The notes under the pieces: model-generated | What the model was told of the DNA's origin: nothing | Databases searched by the model: none | Seen by the model: only the letters and a program-made list of their open reading frames with translations | In this document: positions 1 through 7,918 of the stretch, one piece after another | Numbering within the stretch: the first letter of the stretch is position 1 | Layout of the letters: the number at the start of each line of letters is the position of its first letter | Position numbers and translations under genes: made by a program | Source: Marinobacter azerbaijanicus | GTDB taxonomy: Bacteria; Pseudomonadota; Gammaproteobacteria; Pseudomonadales; Oleiphilaceae | DNA length: 64,000 nucleotides | Direction of reading: 5' to 3' | Assembly: GCF_030250645.1 (NCBI RefSeq) | Contig: NZ_JASSVS010000003.1 | Location: 186,001 to 250,000, forward strand

Positions 1-1947
1 GCCGTCTGATTCGTTGGCGGTCAGTACCCGGCCATTGTGATGTTCGGCAATCAGCCTGACGATCAACAGCCCCTGGCCCAGATGGCCTTCCTGTTTGCCG
101 GTTCGCACTGATACAAAGGGGCTGAAAATATCACTGGTGAGATTTTCCGGCAATGATGAGCCTTCATTGAACACGCTCAGTTCCAGTTGTCCCGGGGCCC
201 GGCGCAGGCGGATTTCAATGCGGCCCTGTTCAGGCGTGAAGTCCCGCGCATTATCCACCAGCTTGTCCAGTAGCTGCACCAGCAGTTCCGGCGAGCCATA
301 GCATGGGCAACCGCTGGTAGGTCCGGCGTAGTGGATGTGGTGGGACGGATCCAGTTCCTGGTAAGCCAGAGTGGTCTGTGTGGCTACGTCAGCCAGGTCA
401 AAGATTTCCTTTTCCGCATGATCGAGGCTCTGTTCCAGTCGCGCGGCTTCGCTCATGCCCTGCAGTATCTGGCTCAGGCGGTCGGTGGCGGAGCGGGCGC
501 GGTCGATGTAACTGGCCTGGTCGGCCGGGTCTGTGGTGTGGCTCAGATTGTCCAGAGAAGAACGCACCACGGCCACCGGGGTCTTCAGCTCGTGGGACAG
601 CCGCCGGGAGAAGCTCTCCAGGTAATCGGTATAGCCCTGAAGGCGGTCAACCATATGGCTGAACTGTCGCGACAGGTCTCCGAGCTCGTCCTTTGCCCTG
701 GCCGGGGGCAGGGAGCCCAGAACGCGGCCATCATCGTCTATGCTTGCGCATACTGCCCGTTGCAGGCGGGTGATTCGCCAGGACAGCCAACTGGCGTAAC
801 CCAGCAACACCAGCATCAGGACGATGATCAGCAGTACGCTTCGGGCAATCACCGAACCCAGGGTGCTGCCAGACAGGGCCAGCAACTGGTCCAGGGATTC
901 TTCCAGTACCAGCACCCGGCCATCAGCCAGTGACTGCTTTACCAGCAAATGGGTGTCGCCATCCCGATGACGAACCAGGCCTTGTGACGGCAGTTCTTCA
1001 GCGTCCATGCGATGGGTTGCATCATTGAGTGGTACCGGTTCTGGTTGATAGAAGCGCACCAGCGCCCGTAAGCCGTTGAGACTGATGCGCTCAAGAATCT
1101 GTAACGGGCTCAGGCTGTCGAACTCTGGTTCGTCGGTTTCAGTCTGGCGCGCCTGGCGCGCGATCACCCAGCCGTCCGGTTCCAGAACCCGGGCCCCCTG
1201 GCCCGGAGCGATCATGGCCTCTAGCCGGTTTTCCAGCGCCGGCATCCGGTTGACGATTTCTGCCGAGGCATGGCCCGCCACGACGCCTGGCCATATTACC
1301 TGGAAGCCAAACCGCTCTGATGGTGCTGGGCGTGGGATCCTCAGTTCAGCCTGGTAGCCGTTGCTGACCGCTTGCCAGTATCCGCTGATGCGGTAGTCCG
1401 TTGAGCCTTCGCTACCCGGCTCAATGGCGTTGATGGCGCCAGGTGCCTGGGTGCGGATAAGTCGCCGGCTGGTCTGGTCGCCGTCGACGAATTGAAGCAA
1501 TATCCGGTCATGGGGCTGGGCGGGGTTACCGGGATTGAAAAACTCCGCTGTCCGGCCGCTGACCCGGACAAGAAGGTAAAGATGGTTACGGTTTACCGCC
1601 GCCTGCCAGGATACCTCCGGCCCATTGCTGTCGCTGACTTTCTGGCTACTCTGCCACTGCTGGCGGGATTCTTCCTCGTCATAGCCCGGCCAGTCATCGC
1701 CATACCCGTCCAGGTTGGGGGCACGGGACAGCAGATCGGCATAGATAACGGGGGTTCCGGGCTTGATAGCGGGGCTTGCCTCCAGTTGCTCTGTCACAAA
1801 ACCGGCGATGCGACCGGCCTGGCCCTGCAGTTGTCGGGCAGCCTGGTTCCGCAGTGCCTGGTCCAGCTCCAGAACGAACTGTAAACCGGCCCAGGGAATC
1901 AGCAACATCAGCAGGCTGGCAATGAAGAGTTGGCGCTTGAGGGTCAA
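1..1947 (-). CDS. pdsS: Sensor histidine kinase of the proteobacterial dedicated sortase system (3' end cut by window edge)
   Basis: Membrane sensor kinase paired with the regulator just upstream. I translated the minus strand by hand: about 649 residues are visible. There is an N-terminal membrane segment (residues about 5-25), a long periplasmic part, a second membrane segment near residues 310-335 (rich in VLLIIVLMLVLL), a HAMP-like linker, the phospho-acceptor H box SRRLSHELKTPVAVV, the N box DNARDF and the G box GQGLLIV. Only the last few dozen residues fall outside the window. The best start is TTG at 1947, 3 nt after the regulator stop and behind a GAGG ribosome site; an ATG about 13 codons in is the alternative. 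The architecture and sortase neighbours match the Pds kinase family. The signal sensed is unknown. Confidence 0.85.
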   Translation of the reverse strand, partial: MTLKRQLFIASLLMLLIPWAGLQFVLELDQALRNQAARQLQGQAGRIAGFVTEQLEASPAIKPGTPVIYADLLSRAPNLDGYGDDWPGYDEEESRQQWQSSQKVSDSNGPEVSWQAAVNRNHLYLLVRVSGRTAEFFNPGNPAQPHDRILLQFVDGDQTSRRLIRTQAPGAINAIEPGSEGSTDYRISGYWQAVSNGYQAELRIPRPAPSERFGFQVIWPGVVAGHASAEIVNRMPALENRLEAMIAPGQGARVLEPDGWVIARQARQTETDEPEFDSLSPLQILERISLNGLRALVRFYQPEPVPLNDATHRMDAEELPSQGLVRHRDGDTHLLVKQSLADGRVLVLEESLDQLLALSGSTLGSVIARSVLLIIVLMLVLLGYASWLSWRITRLQRAVCASIDDDGRVLGSLPPARAKDELGDLSRQFSHMVDRLQGYTDYLESFSRRLSHELKTPVAVVRSSLDNLSHTTDPADQASYIDRARSATDRLSQILQGMSEAARLEQSLDHAEKEIFDLADVATQTTLAYQELDPSHHIHYAGPTSGCPCYGSPELLVQLLDKLVDNARDFTPEQGRIEIRLRRAPGQLELSVFNEGSSLPENLTSDIFSPFVSVRTGKQEGHLGQGLLIVRLIAEHHNGRVLTANESDG

Positions 1948-1950
1948 AGC

Positions 1951-2652
1951 TCAGGCCTCATGGGCATTCCAGCGATAACCCATGCCGTAGGCGGTATGAA
2001 TGCCGTCGAAGCCTTCATCTACCTGCAGGAACTTGCGGCGTATGCGCTTGATGTGGGACGTCACTGTGTTGTCATCGAGGACTGTGCTGGCGGCCTCCAT
2101 CAACTGGTCGCGGCTGCGAACATGGCCGGGATGCTGGACCAGGGAATGCAGCATCCAGAATTCCGTGACCGTGAGGTCGATGGGCTGGCCATTCCATTCC
2201 GCGGTCATCCGGTCCACATTCAGTGCCAGCCGCCCCCGGTGTACCACTTCATCCGGCTGCTTCAGGGCTTCGGCCCAGGCGTCGGCGCGCCGAAGCAGAG
2301 CGGTGACCCGGGCCAGCAGGTGGTCCATGCTCATATCCTTGGTGACGTAGTCATCGGCCCCCAGCCGAAGGCCGTGAACGGAATCAATGTCGCTGTCCCG
2401 GGCCGTCAGGAAAATGATCGGCAGGGTTTTCGACAGACTGCGCAGGTCGTGACACAGGGTAAAGCCGCCCTCGGGTTCGTCGCCCAGGCCCACATCGATA
2501 ATGGCCAGGTCCGGAAGGGCCGTGCGCAGAACCTGGAAGGCGCTGTTGCGGTCACCGTAGGCAGCTACCCGGTAACCCCGGCGCTCAAAGGCGTCGCGGT
2601 AGTTTTCCCGAATGGCGGGTTCGTCCTCAATCAGCACGATGTGTCGCTTCAT
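1951..2652 (-). CDS. pdsR: OmpR-type response regulator of the dedicated sortase system
   Basis: A 233-residue response regulator. The receiver domain (residues 1-120) has the acidic pair EDE near residue 10, the phospho-acceptor Asp in LAIIDVGL and the conserved Lys in DDYVTKD. The C-terminal winged helix (about 140-230) ends with the usual HIKRIRRKF recognition helix and YGMGYRW wing. It is co-directional with the kinase gene, 3 nt apart, and divergent from the sortase target. The 291-bp gap between the divergent starts holds a 21-bp-spaced direct repeat that could be its binding site. A role in controlling the sortase genes is inferred from position. Confidence 0.88.
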   Translation of the reverse strand: MKRHIVLIEDEPAIRENYRDAFERRGYRVAAYGDRNSAFQVLRTALPDLAIIDVGLGDEPEGGFTLCHDLRSLSKTLPIIFLTARDSDIDSVHGLRLGADDYVTKDMSMDHLLARVTALLRRADAWAEALKQPDEVVHRGRLALNVDRMTAEWNGQPIDLTVTEFWMLHSLVQHPGHVRSRDQLMEAASTVLDDNTVTSHIKRIRRKFLQVDEGFDGIHTAYGMGYRWNAHEA

Positions 2653-2748
2653 AACCTGTAGCCATTTCCCTGTTTATCCGGGTTCCTATTTAACCATGGC
2701 CAGAGACCAGAACAAGGTAAAGCGGGTGGTTTGCCACAATTCATCATT

Positions 2749-2783
2749 ATTCTGATACCGGATTGCCAGATTCTGACACCGGA
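2749..2783. promoter_or_regulatory. Candidate regulator-binding direct repeat in the pdsR/sortase divergent promoter region
   Basis: Two 14-nt direct repeats, ATTCTGATACCGGA at 2749-2762 and ATTCTGACACCGGA at 2770-2783, match at 13 of 14 positions and start exactly 21 bp apart, two helical turns. A looser pair (TTGCCAcaATTC at 2731, TTGCCAgATTC at 2764) overlaps them. Same-face direct repeats are typical of OmpR-family sites, so PdsR binding is a reasonable inference; no binding data exist here. Confidence 0.4.
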
Positions 2784-2943
2784 AGGCCGTTTCCCTGGGC
2801 TGAAATGGACACCAGTTGCCACCAGGCGTGTGTTCACCCCATTGAGACAAGGAAGCGGAATGATGCTGCTCACCCATGTAGTGCCATCGTCACCAACAAT
2901 CAAAAAACCCGGGCGGCTGAAAACCCGATCAGCCAGAGGTGAC

Positions 2944-5016
2944 ATGTGTCCGCGGGTCCGGCGCTGTCTGGAGGGGGTTTCGCTATGGCTTGCGGTTCTG
3001 CTGTTCCTGTTTGTACAGCCCCTGTATGCAGAGGCCTCCGAAACCGGGCGCGAGGGTACCGGTGAGTTCCATTTTCTGGATGACGCTGGTCAGCGCCAAG
3101 GATCGGCGACGTTGCTCAATACCGATTACAGGGTGAGCGTCAGCGGCCTGATCGCCGACACCCGGCTACGCCAGAGCTTCCGCAACACCAGCCAGCAATG
3201 GCGCGAGGGTGTGTTCGTGTTCCCTTTGCCGGAAAACGCCAGTGTTTACGGAATGACCCTGATTGCCGGCGAGCGCGAGATTGTGGGCAGGATCCATGAG
3301 AAACAGGAAGCGAAGCGCCAGTATACCCAGGCCAGGGAAGAAGGTCGCAAGGCGGCCAGTGTGGATCAGCAACGGCCAAACCTGTTTACCACCCGTATGG
3401 CGAACATCCCGCCAGGTGAAACCATTACCGTCGAGCTTCACTATCAGCAAGCGGTGCGCTACCAGTCCGGCGAGTTCGAGCTGCGCCTGCCCACCACCCT
3501 GACACCCCGCTATATGCCCGGCCAGGCGGTGGACAACCGACCGGCCCAATGGGCGGGGGGCTGGGCGATGCCCACCACCGACGTTCCGGATGCAGACCAG
3601 ATCAGCCCGTTCACGGTGCTTCCGGAGGAGGTGGGGCCAGGCAGTCATCGGGCAACGATAGCCCTGACTATCAATGCCGGCCTGCCAGTCAGCCGCGTGT
3701 CCAGCCCCAGCCATCGCATAAGCAGCACCTGGAGCGGTAACGCCGTTGAGGTCAGCCCGGAATCCGACGCAGTGTTGATGGATCGAGACCTGGTGGTGCG
3801 CTGGTCCCCAGCGAGGGGCATGGAGCCATCAGCGGCCGTTTTCCATGAACAGTGGCAGGGTGAGGACTATCTGTTGGCACTGGTGGTGCCGGGGTTGAGC
3901 CGTGATCAGCGACTGCCACGGGAACTGGTGTTTGTCATTGATACATCCGGGTCCATGGCCGGTGAGTCTATCCGCCAGGCCCGTCAGGCGCTGTCGCGCG
4001 GGCTGGCGACCCTGGGGCCGGACGACCGGTTCAATGTCATCCAGTTCAATAGCCAGACCCATGCGCTGTTTATGGAACCGGTACCGGCCAACGCCAACAA
4101 CATTGCCCGGGCCCGCCGCTATGTGCAGGGGCTTGATGCCAATGGCGGCACCGAAATAGCGTCTGCCCTCGATGCTGCTCTGGATGACCGACACAGTGAC
4201 GGAGGAGAGGGGTCGGCGAGAGTTCGGCAGGTGGTCTTCGTTACCGACGGTTCTGTCGGAAACGAGGCGGCCCTGTTCAGGAAGATCAACAACCAGTTGG
4301 GTCGCAGCCGGCTGTTTACCGTGGGTATCGGCTCGGCGCCCAATATGCACTTCATGCGGGAAGCGGCACGTTACGGCCGCGGCACCTATACCGCCATCAG
4401 TGACCTCTCGGACGTGGAGCGGCCGCTGGATGAGCTGTTTGCCAAAATGGAGTCCCCGGTGTTGACGGATATCTCGGTCAGTTGGCCTGGTCAGGCAGCC
4501 GCAATGGAGGCCTTCCCGAGCCGGATCGGCGACCTGTTTCTCGGCGAACCGATGGTGCAGGTGGTGCGTGGACTGCCGGGTGAAGGTGAACTTGAAGTCT
4601 CCGGGCGGCTGCCGGATGGGAGCCAGTGGCAGCAGTTACTGCCCGTTGATCAGGCTGCACCGGGCAAAGGGTTGCATCGTCATTGGGCGAAACAGAAAAT
4701 CGATAGTCTGATGGACCGCGGGCTTGATGGCAGCATCGACGACGATACACGTGCGGCAGTCACCGATCTGGGGTTGAAGCATCAGCTGATGACGAAATAC
4801 ACCAGTTTCCTGGCGCAGGAAAAAACCTCCTCCAGGGGCGAAGACGAAACCCTGGCCACTGACAGCATACCCACACTCCTGCCCGCCGGAAGCCAGGGTA
4901 CCATGCTGCGATACCCGCAGACGGCGACCCTGTCGCCCCTGTTTATCGCCATCGGCCTGGTGGGGCTGATGTTCTCGGCTGCCATTACCCTGCTGCAACG
5001 GAGGGTGTTCCCATGA
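2944..5016 (+). CDS. VIT and von Willebrand factor A domain protein, predicted sortase target
   Basis: A 690-residue exported protein and likely substrate of the downstream sortase. I chose ATG at 2944 (not earlier in-frame codons) because it follows AGAGGTGAC and begins a clean signal peptide (MCPRVRRC..., hydrophobic core, cleavage near YAEA). A VIT domain spans about residues 40-170. The vWA domain begins near residue 328 with an intact MIDAS motif DTSGSMAGES (Asp333). The C-terminus has a sorting signal: YPQTAT at residues 657-662, a hydrophobic stretch, then QRRVFP. This resembles LPXTG architecture with Tyr in place of Leu. The stop overlaps the sortase start (ATGA), so the two are translationally coupled. 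Cell-surface anchoring is inferred. Confidence 0.85.
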   Translation: MCPRVRRCLEGVSLWLAVLLFLFVQPLYAEASETGREGTGEFHFLDDAGQRQGSATLLNTDYRVSVSGLIADTRLRQSFRNTSQQWREGVFVFPLPENASVYGMTLIAGEREIVGRIHEKQEAKRQYTQAREEGRKAASVDQQRPNLFTTRMANIPPGETITVELHYQQAVRYQSGEFELRLPTTLTPRYMPGQAVDNRPAQWAGGWAMPTTDVPDADQISPFTVLPEEVGPGSHRATIALTINAGLPVSRVSSPSHRISSTWSGNAVEVSPESDAVLMDRDLVVRWSPARGMEPSAAVFHEQWQGEDYLLALVVPGLSRDQRLPRELVFVIDTSGSMAGESIRQARQALSRGLATLGPDDRFNVIQFNSQTHALFMEPVPANANNIARARRYVQGLDANGGTEIASALDAALDDRHSDGGEGSARVRQVVFVTDGSVGNEAALFRKINNQLGRSRLFTVGIGSAPNMHFMREAARYGRGTYTAISDLSDVERPLDELFAKMESPVLTDISVSWPGQAAAMEAFPSRIGDLFLGEPMVQVVRGLPGEGELEVSGRLPDGSQWQQLLPVDQAAPGKGLHRHWAKQKIDSLMDRGLDGSIDDDTRAAVTDLGLKHQLMTKYTSFLAQEKTSSRGEDETLATDSIPTLLPAGSQGTMLRYPQTATLSPLFIAIGLVGLMFSAAITLLQRRVFP

Positions 5017-5624
5017 ACCGTCTGATTCTTCTCCTGGTTACAACGTTTGGGACAGTTCTTGCCGTAGGCTTGTGGATTCCCCTCAAGGCAATCGCGGCCC
5101 AGGAACTGCTGGAGCTGGCCTGGGCCGAGAGCCAGGCCCGGCAACAACAGACCCGCCCATGGCCGTGGGCGGATACCTGGCCGGTGGCAAGACTGACGAT
5201 ACCGGAAACCGGCCAGTCCCTGATTGTTCTGGATGGCGCCCACGGCGAAAGCCTGGCCTTCGGGCCCGGCCAGGTGCTGGGCAATGACGACCGGGCGGGG
5301 CCTGTCGTGATTGCCGGTCATAGGGATACCCATTTCCGGGGGCTGCAGCATCTCAAGACTGGAAGCCGGGTCCGGTTGCAGAGCCGGGACGGAGACTGGC
5401 GCATCTTTCAGGTGGACCGCATCCGGATTGTCGATAGTCGTCATGAGCGCATCGATACCGCAAAGCTGCCACAAAATTCCCTGTTGCTGGTGACCTGCTA
5501 TCCCTTCAATGGCTTGGAGAACAATGGTCCGCTACGCTACGTAGTAGAGGCCACGGCCGACTCTATGGTGACGGCGGGTGAGGCCGATAACGTCGGCATA
5601 GGGGAGGCTGTTGCCGGAACCTGA
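5013..5624 (+). CDS. Class GN sortase
   Basis: A 203-residue membrane-anchored transpeptidase that should cleave the sorting signal of the preceding vWA protein. Residues about 5-28 form an uncleaved N-terminal membrane anchor. All three catalytic residues are visible: His103 in AGHRDTHF, Cys162 in TCYPF and Arg175 in LRYVV. Gram-negative sortases of this type usually sit with one dedicated target and a two-component system, as here. The start overlaps the target stop by 4 nt. The acceptor to which the target is attached is not known for this class. Confidence 0.9.
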   Translation: MNRLILLLVTTFGTVLAVGLWIPLKAIAAQELLELAWAESQARQQQTRPWPWADTWPVARLTIPETGQSLIVLDGAHGESLAFGPGQVLGNDDRAGPVVIAGHRDTHFRGLQHLKTGSRVRLQSRDGDWRIFQVDRIRIVDSRHERIDTAKLPQNSLLLVTCYPFNGLENNGPLRYVVEATADSMVTAGEADNVGIGEAVAGT

Positions 5625-5673
5625 TTTTGGCGTACACTTGTGCGCCAAAAATTGAAGCAGGGTTTTGTGTTCG

Positions 5674-6375
5674 ATGGGCTTGATCAGAAAGTTTCTGGCC
5701 TGGCTGATGGTGCCGGTCATTTGTCTGTTTGCGCTGGTTCTGTACGTTGCCAGGCCATTTAATCCGGGGAATAACCGGTTGCTGGGCCGGGCGGTTGCCC
5801 ATGTTGGCCGTTTTTTCCTGGGCATGGAGCGCCCACTGGAAGGAGCTGACAACATGCCGCAGGACCGGCCAACGGTGGTTATTGCCAACCATCAGCACAA
5901 CGATGATCTGTTTGTCATGGGTGACCTGTTGCCTCCCCGCACGGTCACGGTGGGCAAGTCGTCGCTGGTCTGGGTTCCTTTCTTTGGCCAGGTATTCTGG
6001 CTCGGCGGCAATGTCATCCTGAATCGGGGTCGTTCCCACAAAGCCATTGCTGTGATGCAGGCCACCAGTGAAGCCATCAGCCGCGACCGCAAAAGCCTGT
6101 GGGTGTTTCCTGAAGGCACGCGCAGCCGGGGCCGGGGGTTGCAGGGGTTCAAGAAAGGCGCCTTTCATGCCGCAGTGGCGTCCGGTGCGCCCATCACCAT
6201 GGTCTGTGCCAGCCAGTACTACGATAGGACTCTTGGCTGGTCTGGCCGCCGGGAGCCGGTGGCTGTCCGCATCCTTCCGCCGGTGGAGACTGCAGGGTTA
6301 ACCGCCGATGATATTCCGCAGTTAATGGCCCGGTGTCATCAGCAGATGGAAAATGCCATTGCCGGAAGCGCTTGA
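5674..6375 (+). CDS. Lysophospholipid acyltransferase family protein (PlsC-like)
   Basis: A 233-residue inner-membrane acyltransferase, probably transferring acyl chains to lysophosphatidic acid or a related lysolipid. An N-terminal membrane segment (residues about 8-28) is followed by the H-x4-D motif (NHQHNDD) and the substrate motif FPEGTRSRG. I prefer ATG at 5674, 11 nt after GCAGGG; a TTG three codons earlier sits too close to that site. It starts 50 nt after the sortase and may share its transcript, but a functional link is not evident. Confidence 0.82.
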   Translation: MGLIRKFLAWLMVPVICLFALVLYVARPFNPGNNRLLGRAVAHVGRFFLGMERPLEGADNMPQDRPTVVIANHQHNDDLFVMGDLLPPRTVTVGKSSLVWVPFFGQVFWLGGNVILNRGRSHKAIAVMQATSEAISRDRKSLWVFPEGTRSRGRGLQGFKKGAFHAAVASGAPITMVCASQYYDRTLGWSGRREPVAVRILPPVETAGLTADDIPQLMARCHQQMENAIAGSA

Positions 6376-6435
6376 AGCATCAGGCAAAACAGGGCAGTCT
6401 TTCGGGGACTGTTCCGCTGCAGGGAGATGCATGCA

Positions 6436-6678
6436 ATGAATATTATTCTGTTTCTGATTATTGGTGGTGTGGCCGGCTGGCTGGCCGGGCTCATTATGAA
6501 GGGTCGTGGTTTTGGCGTGCTGGCGAATATTGGCATCGGTATTGTCGGTTCTGTTCTCGGCGGTTTTGTTTTCCGTCTCCTGGGGCTTGCCGCACAGGGG
6601 GCCGTGGGTGAACTGGTCACCGCCACCGTGGGTGCGGTGTTGTTGCTGGCGGTTGTCAGCGCTATCAAGAAGGCCTGA
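6436..6678 (+). CDS. GlsB/YeaQ/YmgE family small membrane protein
   Basis: An 80-residue, very hydrophobic, glycine-rich protein with three probable membrane helices (LFLIIGGVAGWLAGLIMKG, then a glycine-repeat helix, then a C-terminal helix ending in IKKA). This matches the transglycosylase-associated family, small inner-membrane proteins often induced by stress; their biochemical function is not established. ATG at 6436 has AGGGAG nine nt upstream; an ATG three codons earlier sits on top of that site. The next gene follows 2 nt after the stop, suggesting an operon. Confidence 0.8.
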   Translation: MNIILFLIIGGVAGWLAGLIMKGRGFGVLANIGIGIVGSVLGGFVFRLLGLAAQGAVGELVTATVGAVLLLAVVSAIKKA

Positions 6679-6680
6679 CG

Positions 6681-7082
6681 ATGATCGTACCTGTATCCGC
6701 TGTCTTCGCAGCCGTCCTCGGCCTGTTGTTGCTGGTATTGTCGGGAATGGTTTCCCGCTTTCGTCTGAAGTACAAGAAAAGCCTGGGAGTGAACGAAGAC
6801 CGGGACTTCGAGGCTGCTGTGCGCGCCCAGGCCAACCTGGTGGAATACGCACCCCTGGGTCTGATCATGCTGGCGATCGCCGAACTGAACGGAGTTTCCA
6901 GTGGGCTGGTGTACTGGACCGGGATGGCCTTCGTGGTGGGGCGGGTACTCCATGCCTTTGGCATGATCAATGGCCAGGGAGGCCCTCACATCGCCCGGAT
7001 GACAGGCATCCTGTTGACTTGGGCAGGCATCCTTGCCATTGCCGTTCTGCTGCTATGGAACGTGTTCCAGGTATATGGCTGA
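6681..7082 (+). CDS. MAPEG family integral membrane protein
   Basis: A 133-residue protein with four predicted membrane helices. The cytoplasmic-loop signature ERD-like NEDRDFEAAVRAQANLVEY and the downstream PLGLIMLAI match the MAPEG family (membrane-associated glutathione and eicosanoid metabolism). Bacterial members may have glutathione transferase or peroxidase activity; the substrate is unknown. It begins 2 nt after the GlsB-like gene with AAGG eight nt before the ATG, so the pair is likely co-transcribed. It converges on the OmpA-like gene across a hairpin region. Confidence 0.82.
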   Translation: MIVPVSAVFAAVLGLLLLVLSGMVSRFRLKYKKSLGVNEDRDFEAAVRAQANLVEYAPLGLIMLAIAELNGVSSGLVYWTGMAFVVGRVLHAFGMINGQGGPHIARMTGILLTWAGILAIAVLLLWNVFQVYG

Positions 7083-7085
7083 GTT

Positions 7086-7133
7086 GTTGGCGGGGCTGAG
7101 CGGCCCCAACCAACCATCAGCCCTGCGAGGCTG
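7086..7133. terminator. Hairpins between convergent genes (possible bidirectional terminator)
   Basis: The 54-nt gap between the convergent MAPEG and OmpA-like stops holds two GC-rich inverted repeats: GGGGC TGAGCG GCCCC flanked by GTTGG/CCAAC-type sequence, and CAGCC CTGCGA GGCTG. Neither is followed by a T-tract, so a factor-independent terminator is only possible. Confidence 0.3.
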
Positions 7134-7136
7134 GCC

Positions 7137-7583
7137 TTACAATGCCTGCGCCATTTCCACGGTGAGGTATTCCAGCTCCAGCCGCCGGTTGGCAGCATGG
7201 TCTTCCGGACGCGCCAGGGGGCGTTCGCTGCCCCAGCCACTCACCAGAATCTGATTTTCCCTGACCCCTTCCCGAATCAGCAACTTGGCTGCACTGCTGG
7301 CGCGCAGCCGGGACAGGAAGTGATTGTATTCGCCGACGCCGAAATTATCAGCGTGGCCGTGGATGCGTACCCTTACACCCGGATTGTGACGTAAATAGTC
7401 CGCATGCTGGCGCAGGATAGCCTGGTCATGTTCATCCAGGCGATGCTTGTTGAATCCGTAATGGAAGCGCATGCGGTGTGGTTTCCGCGGGGAACCGTCG
7501 GAAGCCAGTGCCGGTATCGCAAGGCCTGATTCAATGGCCGCTCTGGCAAGCAGCTCCGGATTGTCCAGTATGAGTACAGTCAT
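7137..7583 (-). CDS. OmpA-like domain protein without a visible signal peptide
   Basis: A 148-residue protein whose residues about 37-140 form an OmpA C-terminal (peptidoglycan-binding) fold: FHYGFNKHRL, then IHGHADNFGVGEYNHFLSRL, and a final NRRLELEYL. The start at 7583 is supported by AAGGA about 8 nt upstream. The N-terminus (MTVLILDNPELL) is not a signal peptide, and in-frame extension upstream does not add one. It could be a divergent relative of PdsO, the OmpA-family member often found with dedicated sortase systems, or a cytoplasmic OmpA-fold protein. Localisation is unresolved. Confidence 0.7.
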   Translation of the reverse strand: MTVLILDNPELLARAAIESGLAIPALASDGSPRKPHRMRFHYGFNKHRLDEHDQAILRQHADYLRHNPGVRVRIHGHADNFGVGEYNHFLSRLRASSAAKLLIREGVRENQILVSGWGSERPLARPEDHAANRRLELEYLTVEMAQAL

Positions 7584-7918
7584 GGCAGTTTCCTTGTTTG
7601 CACGTCCGTTTTTTTTGTTGTCCCGGTAACTATTGGCTGCGGCCGGGACAACGGCAATTGGCGATTGGTCGAAACCCCTGAGCAATGCTCTTTCCGAGCA
7701 TTCTGCGATTCGCCCCATTTGCGGCTGCCCTGATTGAATGTCATTTGTATGACCTTCGTGTGACAACCGCAGAGTAGCCTTTATTGAGGTGTCACGCACA
7801 GTTTGTTTTGCTCGTGGTCCGGCAGATCGCCTCAGGGTTTATTACAGCGCGAAAAACTGGCCATGCTGTGGTAAAAAGCACATCTCCAGGGACAAATTAT
7901 GATGAATTGTGGTGGCCC
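7584..7918. other. Divergent intergenic region between OmpA-like and rhomboid genes
   Basis: About 335 nt without a supported gene. Open frames extending both neighbours into it (minus to 7799, plus from 7784) lack ribosome sites and family sequence. It must carry the promoters of both divergent genes, but I could not identify convincing -35/-10 pairs. GAGCAatgctctttccgaGCATTC near 7680 is a weak dyad only. Confidence 0.4.

Noticed and set aside
331..933. 200-codon plus-strand frame
   Set aside because: Antisense to the sensor kinase; the minus strand encodes the H box and membrane segments here.
1930..2661. 243-codon plus-strand frame
   Set aside because: Antisense to the response regulator, which has complete family motifs.
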